From Bacteroidales bacterium (GTDB lineage: Bacteria > Bacteroidota > Bacteroidia > Bacteroidales > JAIPAH01): DNA of 32,437 nucleotides. This document shows positions 23,791-32,277 of this stretch, piece after piece (position 1 is the first letter of the stretch; each line of letters opens with the position of its first letter). The position numbers and the translations under genes are program-made. The notes beneath the pieces are model-generated. The model was not told the DNA's origin. It did no database searches and worked only from the letters and a program-made list of their open reading frames with translations. Location: NCBI GenBank assembly GCA_021740175.1, contig JAIPAH010000024.1:1-32437 (forward strand), in the 5' to 3' direction.

Positions 23791-23900
23791 TGCCTTCCGG
23801 TATACAATTCTATTAAAGATTTGTTAACAAACTATCGTAAGATGATTCCTATCCGAACAATTATCGAAAAAAAGGTGTTTATCGTCCAAAAATTACAAAG

Positions 23901-24443
23901 ATGAAAACATTATTAATAAGCATTTTTACTTTATTTATTGCCTTTTCTGCAATTAGCCAGAATTCGGATTTCTATGGCTTTGAAGTAAAGGATATCGACG
24001 GCGACAACTTTGATTTATCCCAATTAAAAGGCAAAAAGGTTTTAGTGGTTAATACGGCAAGCAAGTGTGGCTTCACACCCCAATACGGTGGTCTTCAATC
24101 GCTGTATGAAAAATACGGCGGGGAAGAATTTACCATCATCGGTTTTCCGGCCAACAACTTTAAAAACCAGGAACCCGGCACCGATGAAGAAATCAAAGAA
24201 TTCTGCAAAAGCAATTACGATGTTACCTTTCCCATGATGTCCAAAATTTCGGTGAAAGGTGATGATATTCACCCGTTATATAACTGGCTCACGAAGAAAG
24301 AGAATAATGGGGTTTTGGATGCCACGGTAAAGTGGAATTTTCAGAAATTCATGATCAATGAAAAAGGTGAAATTGACGATGTAGCTTATTCCCGTACCGA
24401 GCCTATGGATGATAAAATCGTCAATTGGATTAAAAGCAAATAG
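23901..24443 (+). CDS. Secreted glutathione-peroxidase family protein (thiol peroxidase)
   Basis: A 180-residue protein with a signal peptide (MKTLLISIFTLFIAFSAISQ), then a GPx thioredoxin-fold. The peroxidatic cysteine is C56 in VVNTASKCGFTPQY. The FPANNF segment sits where relatives have FPxNQF, the GPx-type glutamine being an asparagine here. C102 (EFCKSNYDVTFP) is a plausible resolving cysteine, and the WNF motif has W145 and N146. It would reduce hydroperoxides in the periplasm using thiol reductants, probably thioredoxin-like rather than glutathione. It is monocistronic and followed by a terminator. Confidence 0.9.
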   Translation: MKTLLISIFTLFIAFSAISQNSDFYGFEVKDIDGDNFDLSQLKGKKVLVVNTASKCGFTPQYGGLQSLYEKYGGEEFTIIGFPANNFKNQEPGTDEEIKEFCKSNYDVTFPMMSKISVKGDDIHPLYNWLTKKENNGVLDATVKWNFQKFMINEKGEIDDVAYSRTEPMDDKIVNWIKSK

Positions 24444-24491
24444 TTTTTCTGAGGTGTTTACTTACTAATTTTTACAATTTCAATTGATATC

Positions 24492-24525
24492 AAAGCCTTC
24501 CGTATCATACTGAAGGCTTTTTTTT
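24492..24525 (+). terminator. Rho-independent terminator after the peroxidase gene
   Basis: A 9-bp stem (aaagccttc 24492-24500 with gaaggcttt 24512-24520), an 11-base loop and a T run to about 24525. Confidence 0.8.
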
Positions 24526-24576
24526 ATCCTCCTGCAATTAATCTGAAGTTGGCTTCTAATTATCGTATCCCCTTTT

Positions 24577-24584
24577 TATTTTTG
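24577..24584 (+). promoter_or_regulatory. Putative -7 box for the secreted protein gene
   Basis: TATTTTTG matches TAnnTTTG 30 bases before the start codon at 24614. A TTG lies 25 bases upstream of it, slightly outside the usual -33 distance. Confidence 0.35.
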
Positions 24585-24613
24585 CATAGCTGAACATTCA
24601 AAAAAGATACAGG

Positions 24614-25375
24614 ATGCTAAAAAAAATATTTCTCCTTTTATTGATCGTACCAATCTATCTTTCGCTGAGCGGCCAGGAAAACCAGCAAAAAGAATTCCTT
24701 ATCTTTCACAGCAATTTGATGAAGCCCGATACCATGCGTTTCGCTTTCTGGCACCAGGGAGACACCCTTAAGGTCAGGCGAATAATTCATGAACATGTGC
24801 CAATTGAAGGAAAAGGTGACAAACTGAATTTCTCGTACAAGAAGAAAAACGATAAAAATATCGTGGATGGGGCCAAAGTCTTCAGCGGAAAACGTCTTAA
24901 GTACCGCTACAGCACCGAAAAGTATCTTACCCGCAACGACACCCTGTATAAATTCGTACAAACCAACCGCCTCTCCCGTGATTCGCTGGATGCACTTTTC
25001 GGTCATAGCAAAGATCACCGCATTTACAGCAAAAGGACTTATCGCCGCAACCTGCAAATTATCAAAAACAACAAGGTTCGGATAAAGAAAGTGTTATTCC
25101 ACCCCGGGATGTATAAAAAAGTAGAGAATCCCTATATCAAAAAGAGCGAGAATTGTGCCGACACCATGGTTCTGAGAAAACGCTGGAAGAAAGGAGAGAG
25201 AACCTACTATGCTATAACGGCCAAATTCAACTGCCTGAAATATCCCAAAAAAGAACACTACATTGTGGATAATAAGATGAATATCCGGGCTTTCGATAGA
25301 AAATATATCGATAAGGAAATGACCCCGTTTTTAAATGTCAAACCTTTTAAAGGAAGATATTTCCTGAAGCCATAA
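24614..25375 (+). CDS. Secreted protein of unknown function
   Basis: A 253-residue protein with a signal peptide (MLKKIFLLLLIVPIYLSLSG) and a basic mature part, 12 or more percent Lys, with many Tyr, Arg and Phe. Stretches such as MRFAFWHQGDTLKVRRIIH, KNIVDGAKVFSGKRLKYRYS and YYAITAKFNCLKYPKKEHYI look like alternating beta strands, but no family is recognised. Two cysteines (ENCADTM and FNCLKY) could form a disulphide. It lies alone between a terminator and the MATE gene, which begins 67 bases after its stop. Confidence 0.75.
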   Translation: MLKKIFLLLLIVPIYLSLSGQENQQKEFLIFHSNLMKPDTMRFAFWHQGDTLKVRRIIHEHVPIEGKGDKLNFSYKKKNDKNIVDGAKVFSGKRLKYRYSTEKYLTRNDTLYKFVQTNRLSRDSLDALFGHSKDHRIYSKRTYRRNLQIIKNNKVRIKKVLFHPGMYKKVENPYIKKSENCADTMVLRKRWKKGERTYYAITAKFNCLKYPKKEHYIVDNKMNIRAFDRKYIDKEMTPFLNVKPFKGRYFLKP

Positions 25376-25442
25376 TAATCCGGAAAAGGGAAAATTGCTA
25401 ATAACCGCAATATTTGTAGTTTCGCGCTAAAAGCGAAGAGTT

Positions 25443-26768
25443 TTGAACAAACGTATCCTCAACCTGGCTGTTCCCAATATCATCAGCAATCTTACAGTCC
25501 CGCTGGTAGGTTTTGTTGATATGACGCTGATGGGGCATCAGGATTCGGATATTTTTATCGGCGCCGTATCGCTGGGCTCTATGATTTTTATGTTTATCTA
25601 CTCAGGATTCGGCTTTCTTAGAATGGGTACCAGCGGTTTCACTGCCCAGGCCTATGGGGAGCGCGACTTTCAGAAAAGCATGAGCGCCCTTTCCCGCGCC
25701 CTTTTGGTAGGGGGCGGAGCCGCTTTCCTTATGATCCTGTTGCAATATCCGCTCTCGCTTTTGATATTTAAACTCATCGGAGCCAGCCAGGAAGTGGAAT
25801 TTCATGCCAAACAATACTTCTTCATCCGTATCTGGGCTGCGCCGGCTACCCTCTCAATTTATGCCTTTACGGGCTGGTTTTTGGGCATGCAGAACGCTCG
25901 CAGCCCCATGGCTATCTCTGTTACGGTCAACCTTCTAAACATAGCCTTTAGCGTGGTTTTTGTCAAACTGCTTGGGATGACTTCAGATGGAGTTGCCTTA
26001 GGTACGCTGCTTGCCCAATATTGCGGAGTAATCCTTAGCATAGTCTTGTTTCTGCGATTTTACGGGAAAATCACGAAATATTGGAGTAAGAAAGCCATGA
26101 TGCAACTTTCGGGATTTAAACGCTTTTTCAGGGTTAACAGCGATATTCTGATCCGTACATTGCTTTTGACCGGCACAATCTTTTATTTCAACGCCAAATC
26201 GGCTGCTTTCGGGGATGAAATCCTTGCCGTCAATTCCCTTTTATTGCAATTCCTATGGATTTACTCCTTCTTCATCGATGGCTTTGCTTATGCCTCCGAG
26301 TCACTGGTGGGTCGCTATGTGGGTGCGAGGGAACCCCGTAACCTAAAAAAAGCAGTGAATTTACTTTTTATCTGGGGAGTAGGTATCAGCCTGCCGATGA
26401 CCCTGGTTTACCATTTTGGGGGCGATGCGATACTTCATATCCTGACAGATAACCAAAGCGTGTTCGATGCAGCCCAGCAGTTTCAGTTCTGGACGGCCCT
26501 GATACCCATTGTCACTTTTTCGGCCTTCCTTTGGGATGGGATATATGTGGGAGCCACCGCTTCGCGAACTATGCGCAATGCCATGATACTCTCTTCTATT
26601 GTCGTTTTCCTTCCGGCCTTTTACCTCCTGGAAGGTTTCTTCGGGAACCATGGTTTATGGCTGGCGATGATGCTGTTTATGGCAAGCCGGGGTATCTTCC
26701 TCGGCATACGGGCTAAAAAAGCCATATTCCAACCGGCTAAACAAAAAGCTGAGAATGGAGCGGCTTAA
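25443..26768 (+). CDS. MATE family efflux transporter, DinF-like
   Basis: A 441-residue, twelve-span multidrug and toxin extrusion protein. It has the MATE pattern ILNLAVPNIISNLTVPLVGF (first helix), DMTLMGHQ, and the paired repeat in the C-terminal half (GFKRFFRVNSDILIRTLLLT, then LLLQFLWIYSFFIDGFAYA and SESLVGRYVGAREPR). It exports cationic compounds by Na+ or H+ antiport. The start is TTG at 25443, since the family N-terminus aligns there and no ATG fits upstream. The next 950 bases lack genes. Confidence 0.93.
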   Translation: MNKRILNLAVPNIISNLTVPLVGFVDMTLMGHQDSDIFIGAVSLGSMIFMFIYSGFGFLRMGTSGFTAQAYGERDFQKSMSALSRALLVGGGAAFLMILLQYPLSLLIFKLIGASQEVEFHAKQYFFIRIWAAPATLSIYAFTGWFLGMQNARSPMAISVTVNLLNIAFSVVFVKLLGMTSDGVALGTLLAQYCGVILSIVLFLRFYGKITKYWSKKAMMQLSGFKRFFRVNSDILIRTLLLTGTIFYFNAKSAAFGDEILAVNSLLLQFLWIYSFFIDGFAYASESLVGRYVGAREPRNLKKAVNLLFIWGVGISLPMTLVYHFGGDAILHILTDNQSVFDAAQQFQFWTALIPIVTFSAFLWDGIYVGATASRTMRNAMILSSIVVFLPAFYLLEGFFGNHGLWLAMMLFMASRGIFLGIRAKKAIFQPAKQKAENGAA

Positions 26769-27017
26769 GCAATGGGGAAAAATACAACATTCTTACTACA
26801 AAACCGGCTATCGAACTAATAAAGCCATGTGTTTCATTAAAATTTACTGAGGTGTAAAAATAAACGAATCTTGAGGGGACTGATTAAATTTATTAATTTA
26901 CTGCACTTTTTATGAAAAAGAAAATATGATAATAATTTGTGGTGAATAAGGTGTTCTGACTTTATTGAAGAATATTAATTTCTAAACTTTGCACATTTCA
27001 AGTAGTAACTACAATCC

Positions 27018-27034
27018 AAGGTGCAGCGCACCTT
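27018..27034. repeat. Intergenic repeat copy A: hairpin plus AATATTTATAGCTA tail
   Basis: A perfect 7-bp hairpin, aaggtgc (27018-27024) with gcacctt (27028-27034), is followed by aatatttatagcta (27035-27048). A related hairpin without the full tail, ggtgc-gga-gcacc, lies at 27074-27086. A third, inverted copy (cgctgc-tcc-gcagcg, 27317-27331) is preceded by the reverse complement of the same 14-base tail (27302-27315). Such hairpin-plus-tail units recur in Bacteroidota intergenic DNA as far as I recall. Confidence 0.55.
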
Positions 27035-27122
27035 AATATTTATAGCTAGAACATCTACCCCTTCAATCACTGAGGTGCGGAGCACCGGAATATTCGTCTT
27101 ACGCCACGGTTGAGAAGATTAC

Positions 27123-27276
27123 GGGGCCGTCCCAAAAATTATAAATCGATTGTTAAAATAATTTTGAAAATACCAATTATAAACTGAAATCTATTGCTAT
27201 TCAGCAACTTCCCTTCAGGGAATTTATGGGGTAAAAGTTGCTGAATATCTTCTTATGACGCTTTTTGGACGGCCCC
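27123..27276. mobile_element. MITE-like 154-bp element with 15-16 bp terminal inverted repeats
   Basis: The left end ggggccgtcccaaaaa (27123-27138) and right end tttttggacggcccc (27262-27276) are inverted copies differing by a single C. Inside is a 13-bp perfect stem, tattcagcaactt (27198-27210) with aagttgctgaata (27235-27247). Nothing is coded. The ends resemble IS1182-type termini from memory, so this may be a non-autonomous derivative. Flanking tetranucleotides, ttac and ttat, are only a partial target duplication. Confidence 0.65.
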
Positions 27277-27680
27277 TTATTGGAGGTCTGTATTATATCT
27301 TTAGCTATAAATATTACGCTGCTCCGCAGCGGGAATCCTTATCTCTGAATAAGTCTTTTTTTAAAAATCATATGAATGAGCATTTAGAATAAGAATCCAT
27401 TAGAAGATTAAATTTAAGCAAAGTATTTTCCACCGTTTTATTGAGATAATGGTTGTTGTTAAAACTATGACTTATCAACTAATTAAAGTAAGTAACTAAC
27501 GGGAGTGCTCAAAAAATTTACAAAAACTAATGTTTTTTCTGCGCTTCTCGTTCCTTCCAGAACAAATCTACAGGCTGTATAGTAAACTTTTCCCGGCCCT
27601 AACAATCCAAAGTTTAAATTCTTCAAAGGTTTATTTATTTCTAAGGTACCTTTTTTAACAATTTATCTTAAAATTTATAA

Positions 27681-27719
27681 TACTATGTTTTGCATAGTAC
27701 TATAAAATGATTAATTTTG
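27681..27719 (+). promoter_or_regulatory. PadR promoter with overlapping palindromic operator
   Basis: Operator: perfect 7-bp inverted repeat tactatg (27681-27687) and catagta (27693-27699) with the spacer ttttg. Promoter: TTTG at 27689-27692 and TAATTTTG at 27712-27719, with 19 bases between, a full match to the Bacteroidota TTTG / TAnnTTTG consensus. The -33 box sits inside the operator, so a bound repressor would block the polymerase. Confidence 0.7.
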
Positions 27720-27724
27720 CAGAT

Positions 27725-28066
27725 ATGAAAGCAGAAAAAACCAAAGCACAAATGCGGAAAGGCGTACTCGAATTGTGTATCCTTTCCATTATCGGACAGC
27801 AGGATGCGTATGCGTCGGACATCATACAGCACCTGAAATCGGCAGACCTCATCGTTGTGGAAGGTACGCTCTATCCGCTACTCACCCGCCTTAAAAATGC
27901 GGGACTCCTGGAATATCACTGGCAGGAATCCAAATCGGGTCCTCCGCGAAAGTATTACCGGTTGACCAAAGAGGGTCAGGCCATGCTCGAAACACTCAAA
28001 GAAGATTGGTATAACCTGCAAAACCAAGTCAATCAATTACTCGAATCAAAACACCAAAACCAATAA
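27725..28066 (+). CDS. PadR family transcriptional regulator
   Basis: A 113-residue winged-helix PadR protein. The N-terminal AQMRKGVLELCILSIIGQQD, then YASDIIQHLKSADLIVVEGT and LYPLLTRLKNAGLLEY (recognition helix), the wing SGPPRKYYRLTKEGQ, and a C-terminal dimerisation helix are all visible. I use ATG 27725 because the promoter -7 box covers the alternative ATG at 27707. It is three bases upstream of the PspC gene and most likely represses this operon through the palindrome in its promoter. Inducer unknown. Confidence 0.93.
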   Translation: MKAEKTKAQMRKGVLELCILSIIGQQDAYASDIIQHLKSADLIVVEGTLYPLLTRLKNAGLLEYHWQESKSGPPRKYYRLTKEGQAMLETLKEDWYNLQNQVNQLLESKHQNQ

Positions 28067-28069
28067 ACC

Positions 28070-29644
28070 ATGAAGAAAAATTTCAACATAAATATCAATG
28101 GCATCATCTTCCATATAGATGAAGATGCTTACGAAAAACTCAATGCTTACCTTGAGCGCCTTAAAAATCATTTTGCCTGGCAGGAAGGGGGTAGTGAAGT
28201 GGTCAACGACATCGAAGCCCGTATTGCTGAAATCCTTCGCGAAAAGATCAATGAAGAAAAGCAAGTGGTCACCATCGAGGATATTGATGAAGTAATTAAA
28301 ACTCTTGGTGAACCCTCTGAAATGCAGGAAGAACAGGAGCAGGAACAGGAAGAAACCCCTCCCCGCTATGGCTTCGACCAGCCCAAACGCCTGTACCGCG
28401 ACCCGGACAATAAGATAATCGGCGGCGTTGGCGGAGGTATGGGAGCCTATTTCAACACCGATCCCATTTGGTTCAGGTTACTGTTTGTCCTCTCTTTCTT
28501 TGTGGTAGGGCCACTGGCCTATATCATCTTCTGGATAGCCATACCGATGGCCCGCACAACCACCGAAAAGCTGGAGATGCGCGGTAAAAAAGTAAACATC
28601 AGCAACATAGAGCGTTCGGTAAAAGACGAATTTAAGGATATTGGCAACAATTTCCAGAAATACACCTCAAAGGCAAAGGAAAACTTTGACAGAAATAAAG
28701 ATCAATACCGTGACACTACCGATACTTTTATTCACGGGCTTTCACAGATTTTGCTTTTTGCGGTCAAAGTGCTGGCGGTCGTCATTGGGTTAGTTTGTGT
28801 CTTCATCGGATTGTGGTTTGCGGCATCTTTGCTTGATCCCCTGATGCCACCGGATATACACATTACCCATCTATTCGATGGGTTACCGCATTTTTCATTT
28901 CCTGTATTCATGGATTTGATGTTTTCCGGTGGACTGGATATCACACTCATCTTTATGGGGCTGGTAGTGATTATCGGGCTGCCGATAGCAGGACTGGTCG
29001 TACTTGGCTTGCGACTGATTTTCGGGCCCCGCATCAAAACTCATTATTTCGGTCCAACAGCGCTCATTGTTTGGTTTGCGGCTGTTTTGATTACCGGTAT
29101 TTCCATTGCTTTTACTGTCAATGACTTCCGGTTTGAGGAGAATGTAAAGGATAATCTCAGCTTAAACAAACCCACTCATTCTAACACCTATATTTTTAAA
29201 ATCGATAATGCCGACAACCTTACCGGCTATCACGATATCAACAAATACGTCTTTTACCAACATAACGGGAACAATAACACTTTTCGCAACGATTTCCGCG
29301 GTATGCCGGGATTCGGGTTTCATGTTTCGGAAGATAGTACAGCCTATGCTGTCATCAAATCCGAATCGCAGGGAGCCTCACCTATGGAAGCTAAAAAATT
29401 GGCAAGCAGGATATCCTACGGTTTCCGGCAAAATGAAAATAAAGTACTTTTCGATCCCTGGTTTTACATCCCGGAAGGAGAAAAGTTCCGCCTCCAGGAT
29501 GTGTACATCAAAATATATCTCCCGCAAGGGTCCCGATTCAGGGTAGGTGCCCACATCGAGGAAATGGCCTCTCCGTGGTATATCGATGATGATAAGGAAT
29601 ATATTGTCAAAGAAGGGGAAATAGAAGAAATTGGTGAAGATTAG
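28070..29644 (+). CDS. PspC domain-containing membrane protein
   Basis: A 524-residue protein. Residues about 1-90 are a cytosolic helical head (IIFHIDEDAYEKLNAYLERL to IDEVIKTLGEPSE). A PspC domain follows at about 103-165 (RLYRDPDNKIIGGVGGGMGA, then DPIWFRLLFVLSFFVVGPLA). Three or four more spans come after about 220, and a C-terminal beta-rich extracytoplasmic region ends KEYIVKEGEIEEIGED. PspC proteins take part in envelope-stress signalling. The preceding PadR gene overlaps functionally as its repressor. A weak terminator (stem ggggtg/cacccc at 29671-29693) follows. Confidence 0.9.
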   Translation: MKKNFNININGIIFHIDEDAYEKLNAYLERLKNHFAWQEGGSEVVNDIEARIAEILREKINEEKQVVTIEDIDEVIKTLGEPSEMQEEQEQEQEETPPRYGFDQPKRLYRDPDNKIIGGVGGGMGAYFNTDPIWFRLLFVLSFFVVGPLAYIIFWIAIPMARTTTEKLEMRGKKVNISNIERSVKDEFKDIGNNFQKYTSKAKENFDRNKDQYRDTTDTFIHGLSQILLFAVKVLAVVIGLVCVFIGLWFAASLLDPLMPPDIHITHLFDGLPHFSFPVFMDLMFSGGLDITLIFMGLVVIIGLPIAGLVVLGLRLIFGPRIKTHYFGPTALIVWFAAVLITGISIAFTVNDFRFEENVKDNLSLNKPTHSNTYIFKIDNADNLTGYHDINKYVFYQHNGNNNTFRNDFRGMPGFGFHVSEDSTAYAVIKSESQGASPMEAKKLASRISYGFRQNENKVLFDPWFYIPEGEKFRLQDVYIKIYLPQGSRFRVGAHIEEMASPWYIDDDKEYIVKEGEIEEIGED

Positions 29645-29670
29645 AAGATAGCTGATTTTAATACCGGTGG

Positions 29671-29698
29671 GGGGTGATTTTTTCAGCCACCCCTTTTG
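29671..29698 (+). terminator. Probable terminator after the PspC gene
   Basis: A 6-bp stem (ggggtg 29671-29676 with cacccc 29688-29693), an 11-base loop and four T. It is weaker than the other terminators in the window. Confidence 0.5.
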
Positions 29699-29811
29699 TA
29701 TTTCTTCAAAAATAGCAGGAATACAAGCTTGCCCAAGGAATTCAACCCGGTTTTCATCCGTGCAAACCTTTTAGTTTTTTTATTGTTTTTGATTTAGACA
29801 ATGAAAAAATT

Positions 29812-32238
29812 ATGACTACTCAAACGGCCAAAACGAGAACTACAAAAAAATATAGAAAAAAAGAAGACGTATTAAGGGACTACCGAATAGCCAATGAAAG
29901 TCGTCAGGCTAGCTATATCGGGCGCCGGGAAGTGCTCACCGGCAAAGCGAAGTTTGGCATATTCGGCGATGGTAAAGAAATACCCCAACTGGCTATGGCT
30001 AAAGCCTACCGCGACGGTGACTGGCGCTCGGGATATTACCGCGACCAAACTTTTATGCTGGCGGCCGGCCTGATGACGCTCGAGGAGTTTTTTGCCCAGC
30101 TATACGGCGATACAGACCTTCAGGCTAATCCCGGTAATGGGGGTCGGTTAATGAACGATCACTTCGCTACCCGGAACCTGGATGAAAAAGGACATTGGAA
30201 GGACCTGACAAAACAAAAAAATATTTCAGCCGACATCTCCCCCACCGCCGGACAAATGCCCCGTTTGGTCGGGCTCGGCCAGGCCTCTAAAATTTTCAGG
30301 CATGTAGATGCGGTAAAGAATTTCAAGAAATTTTCTAACAAAGGAAACGAAGTAGCTTTTGGCACCATAGGGGACTCCAGTACGGCAGAAGGGCATTTCT
30401 GGGAAGCCATGAATGCTTCGGCAGTGTTGCAGACACCTATGCTCATGTCGATATGGGACGATGATTACGGCATATCAGTGGATAAAAAATACCAAACCGT
30501 AAAAGCCAGCATATCCGACGCCATGAAGGGCTTTGAGAGTAATAAAGAAGGAGAAGGCATCAAAATTTATGTGGCCAAGGGTTGGGATTATGAAAACCTG
30601 TGCCGGCTTTACGAAGAGGCTGCCGAATTTACCCGGAAACACCACAAACCCGTGCTCCTCCATGTATATGAGCTCACCCAACCCCAGGGACACTCTACAT
30701 CGGGCTCCCATGAGCGCTACAAGTCAAAGGAACGGCTACAGTGGGAACAAGAGCAAGACGGTATCAAAAAAATGCGCGAGTGGATATTAGCCAATGAAAT
30801 AGCCTCAGCAGATGAACTCGATCAAATAGAGCAACAGGCTGTAAAAAAAGCCAAACAAGCCCGCAAAAATGCCTGGGAAAACTACATGAGGCCGCTGCGA
30901 AGGAAAAGGGATGAGTTCTTGAATATGGTGGATATTACCACCTGCCGGTGCGCCAAAACGCAAAAAATTGATAACATCAAACAGGAACTGGCCAGGGTTC
31001 CCGACCCCATCCGCAAAGACATCATGGCTTCGGGCAAAAAGATCCTGCGGTTGATTTGTGACAACTGCACCAATCCATCCAACTCGCTGAAAAAGAATGT
31101 CTCAGCATGGCTGAAAAAAGAAGGCGAAGAAGGAGCCCAACGTTATAACAGCCATCTGTGGAGCGAGACAGAATACGCCGCCACGAAAGTAACACCCGTC
31201 AAACCTGAATACAATAAAGAATCGCCCTCGGTACCGGGCCGCGAAATCCTTCGGGACAATTTTGATGCGATTTTTAGCAAATATCCCGAATCTTTGATTT
31301 TTGGCGAAGATGTCGGAAAAATAGGTGGCGTAAACCAAACCCTTGAAGGATTGCAGGAAAAATACGGGGAACATCGCGTCGCCGATACAGGCATTCGTGA
31401 GACCACTATCATCGGCCAGGGCATAGGAATGGCTATGCGCGGCCTACGCCCTATTGCGGAGATACAATACTTTGATTATGTCTTGTATGGCTTGCAAACC
31501 ATTAGCGACGATCTGGCCACCCTCAGGTACAGGACGGTCGGCGGGCAAAAAGCTCCACTAATCATCAGCACTCGTGGCCACCGTCTCGAAGGTATCTGGC
31601 ATGCAGGCTCCCCGCTCAGCATGGTCATTAACTCTATTCGCGGAGTGCATGTGCTTGTGCCCCGCAACATGACCCAGGCAGCGGGCTTTTACAATACCAT
31701 GATGCAAAGCGATGACCCGGCTCTCATCATCGAGCCGCTGAATGCTTATCGCCTGCGCGAAAAGCGCCCGGAAAACATCGGTGAATTCACCGTACCGCTG
31801 GGCGAACCGGAAATACTCCAGGAAGGCACGGATATAACACTGGTAACCTACGGCTCATGCGTCAGGATAGCCCGCGATGCTGCAGAGCAATTGAAAGAAT
31901 TCAACATTTCGGTGGAATTGATTGATGTGCAAACCCTGTTGCCATTCGATATTCATCACAAAATCAAGGAATCACTGAAAAAAACCAACAAAATCATCTT
32001 TTTCGACGAAGATGTTCCTTCGGGAGCTACGGCTTTTATGATGCAGCGCGTAATAGAAGACCAGAAGGCTTTCTATTACCTGGACTCCGACCCGCAAACT
32101 GTCACCGCACAAAGCCATCGCCCGGCTTACAGTACGGACGGCGATTATTTTTCCAATCCCAATGCGGAAAATGTTTTTGATGCGGTTTACAATGTGATGC
32201 ACGAATATGACCCGAAGAAGTATCCGAAGATATTTTGA
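29812..32238 (+). CDS. Fused alpha-beta E1 component of a 2-oxoacid dehydrogenase, probably branched-chain
   Basis: An 808-residue thiamine-dependent E1 in which the alpha and beta chains are joined. The alpha part (about 20-330) has the TPP motif starting GDSSTAEGHFWEAMNASA (187 on) and ending WDDDYGIS. The beta part (about 474-808) has VPGREILRDNF, FGEDVGKIGGVNQ, RVADTGIRETTIIGQGIGMA and FFDEDVPSGATAFM. It decarboxylates 2-oxoacids and passes the acyl group to the lipoyl E2. A linker contains C378-x-C380 and C416-x2-C419, which could bind a metal. The E2 and E3 genes are not nearby. Pyruvate or 2-oxoglutarate are less likely substrates from the family layout. Confidence 0.93.
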   Translation: MTTQTAKTRTTKKYRKKEDVLRDYRIANESRQASYIGRREVLTGKAKFGIFGDGKEIPQLAMAKAYRDGDWRSGYYRDQTFMLAAGLMTLEEFFAQLYGDTDLQANPGNGGRLMNDHFATRNLDEKGHWKDLTKQKNISADISPTAGQMPRLVGLGQASKIFRHVDAVKNFKKFSNKGNEVAFGTIGDSSTAEGHFWEAMNASAVLQTPMLMSIWDDDYGISVDKKYQTVKASISDAMKGFESNKEGEGIKIYVAKGWDYENLCRLYEEAAEFTRKHHKPVLLHVYELTQPQGHSTSGSHERYKSKERLQWEQEQDGIKKMREWILANEIASADELDQIEQQAVKKAKQARKNAWENYMRPLRRKRDEFLNMVDITTCRCAKTQKIDNIKQELARVPDPIRKDIMASGKKILRLICDNCTNPSNSLKKNVSAWLKKEGEEGAQRYNSHLWSETEYAATKVTPVKPEYNKESPSVPGREILRDNFDAIFSKYPESLIFGEDVGKIGGVNQTLEGLQEKYGEHRVADTGIRETTIIGQGIGMAMRGLRPIAEIQYFDYVLYGLQTISDDLATLRYRTVGGQKAPLIISTRGHRLEGIWHAGSPLSMVINSIRGVHVLVPRNMTQAAGFYNTMMQSDDPALIIEPLNAYRLREKRPENIGEFTVPLGEPEILQEGTDITLVTYGSCVRIARDAAEQLKEFNISVELIDVQTLLPFDIHHKIKESLKKTNKIIFFDEDVPSGATAFMMQRVIEDQKAFYYLDSDPQTVTAQSHRPAYSTDGDYFSNPNAENVFDAVYNVMHEYDPKKYPKIF

Positions 32239-32249
32239 TAGAGAAGATG

Positions 32250-32277
32250 GGTTTCGGATTTCGGGTTTCGGATTTCG
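32250..32277. repeat. Tandem 7-bp/14-bp repeat (GRTTTCG)
   Basis: Four heptamers alternate ggtttcg and gatttcg, i.e. two 14-bp units, just after the E1 stop. The last 160 bases are T-rich, with gttgactttttt and ttgttaataa each seen twice. No gene is seen. Confidence 0.8.
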
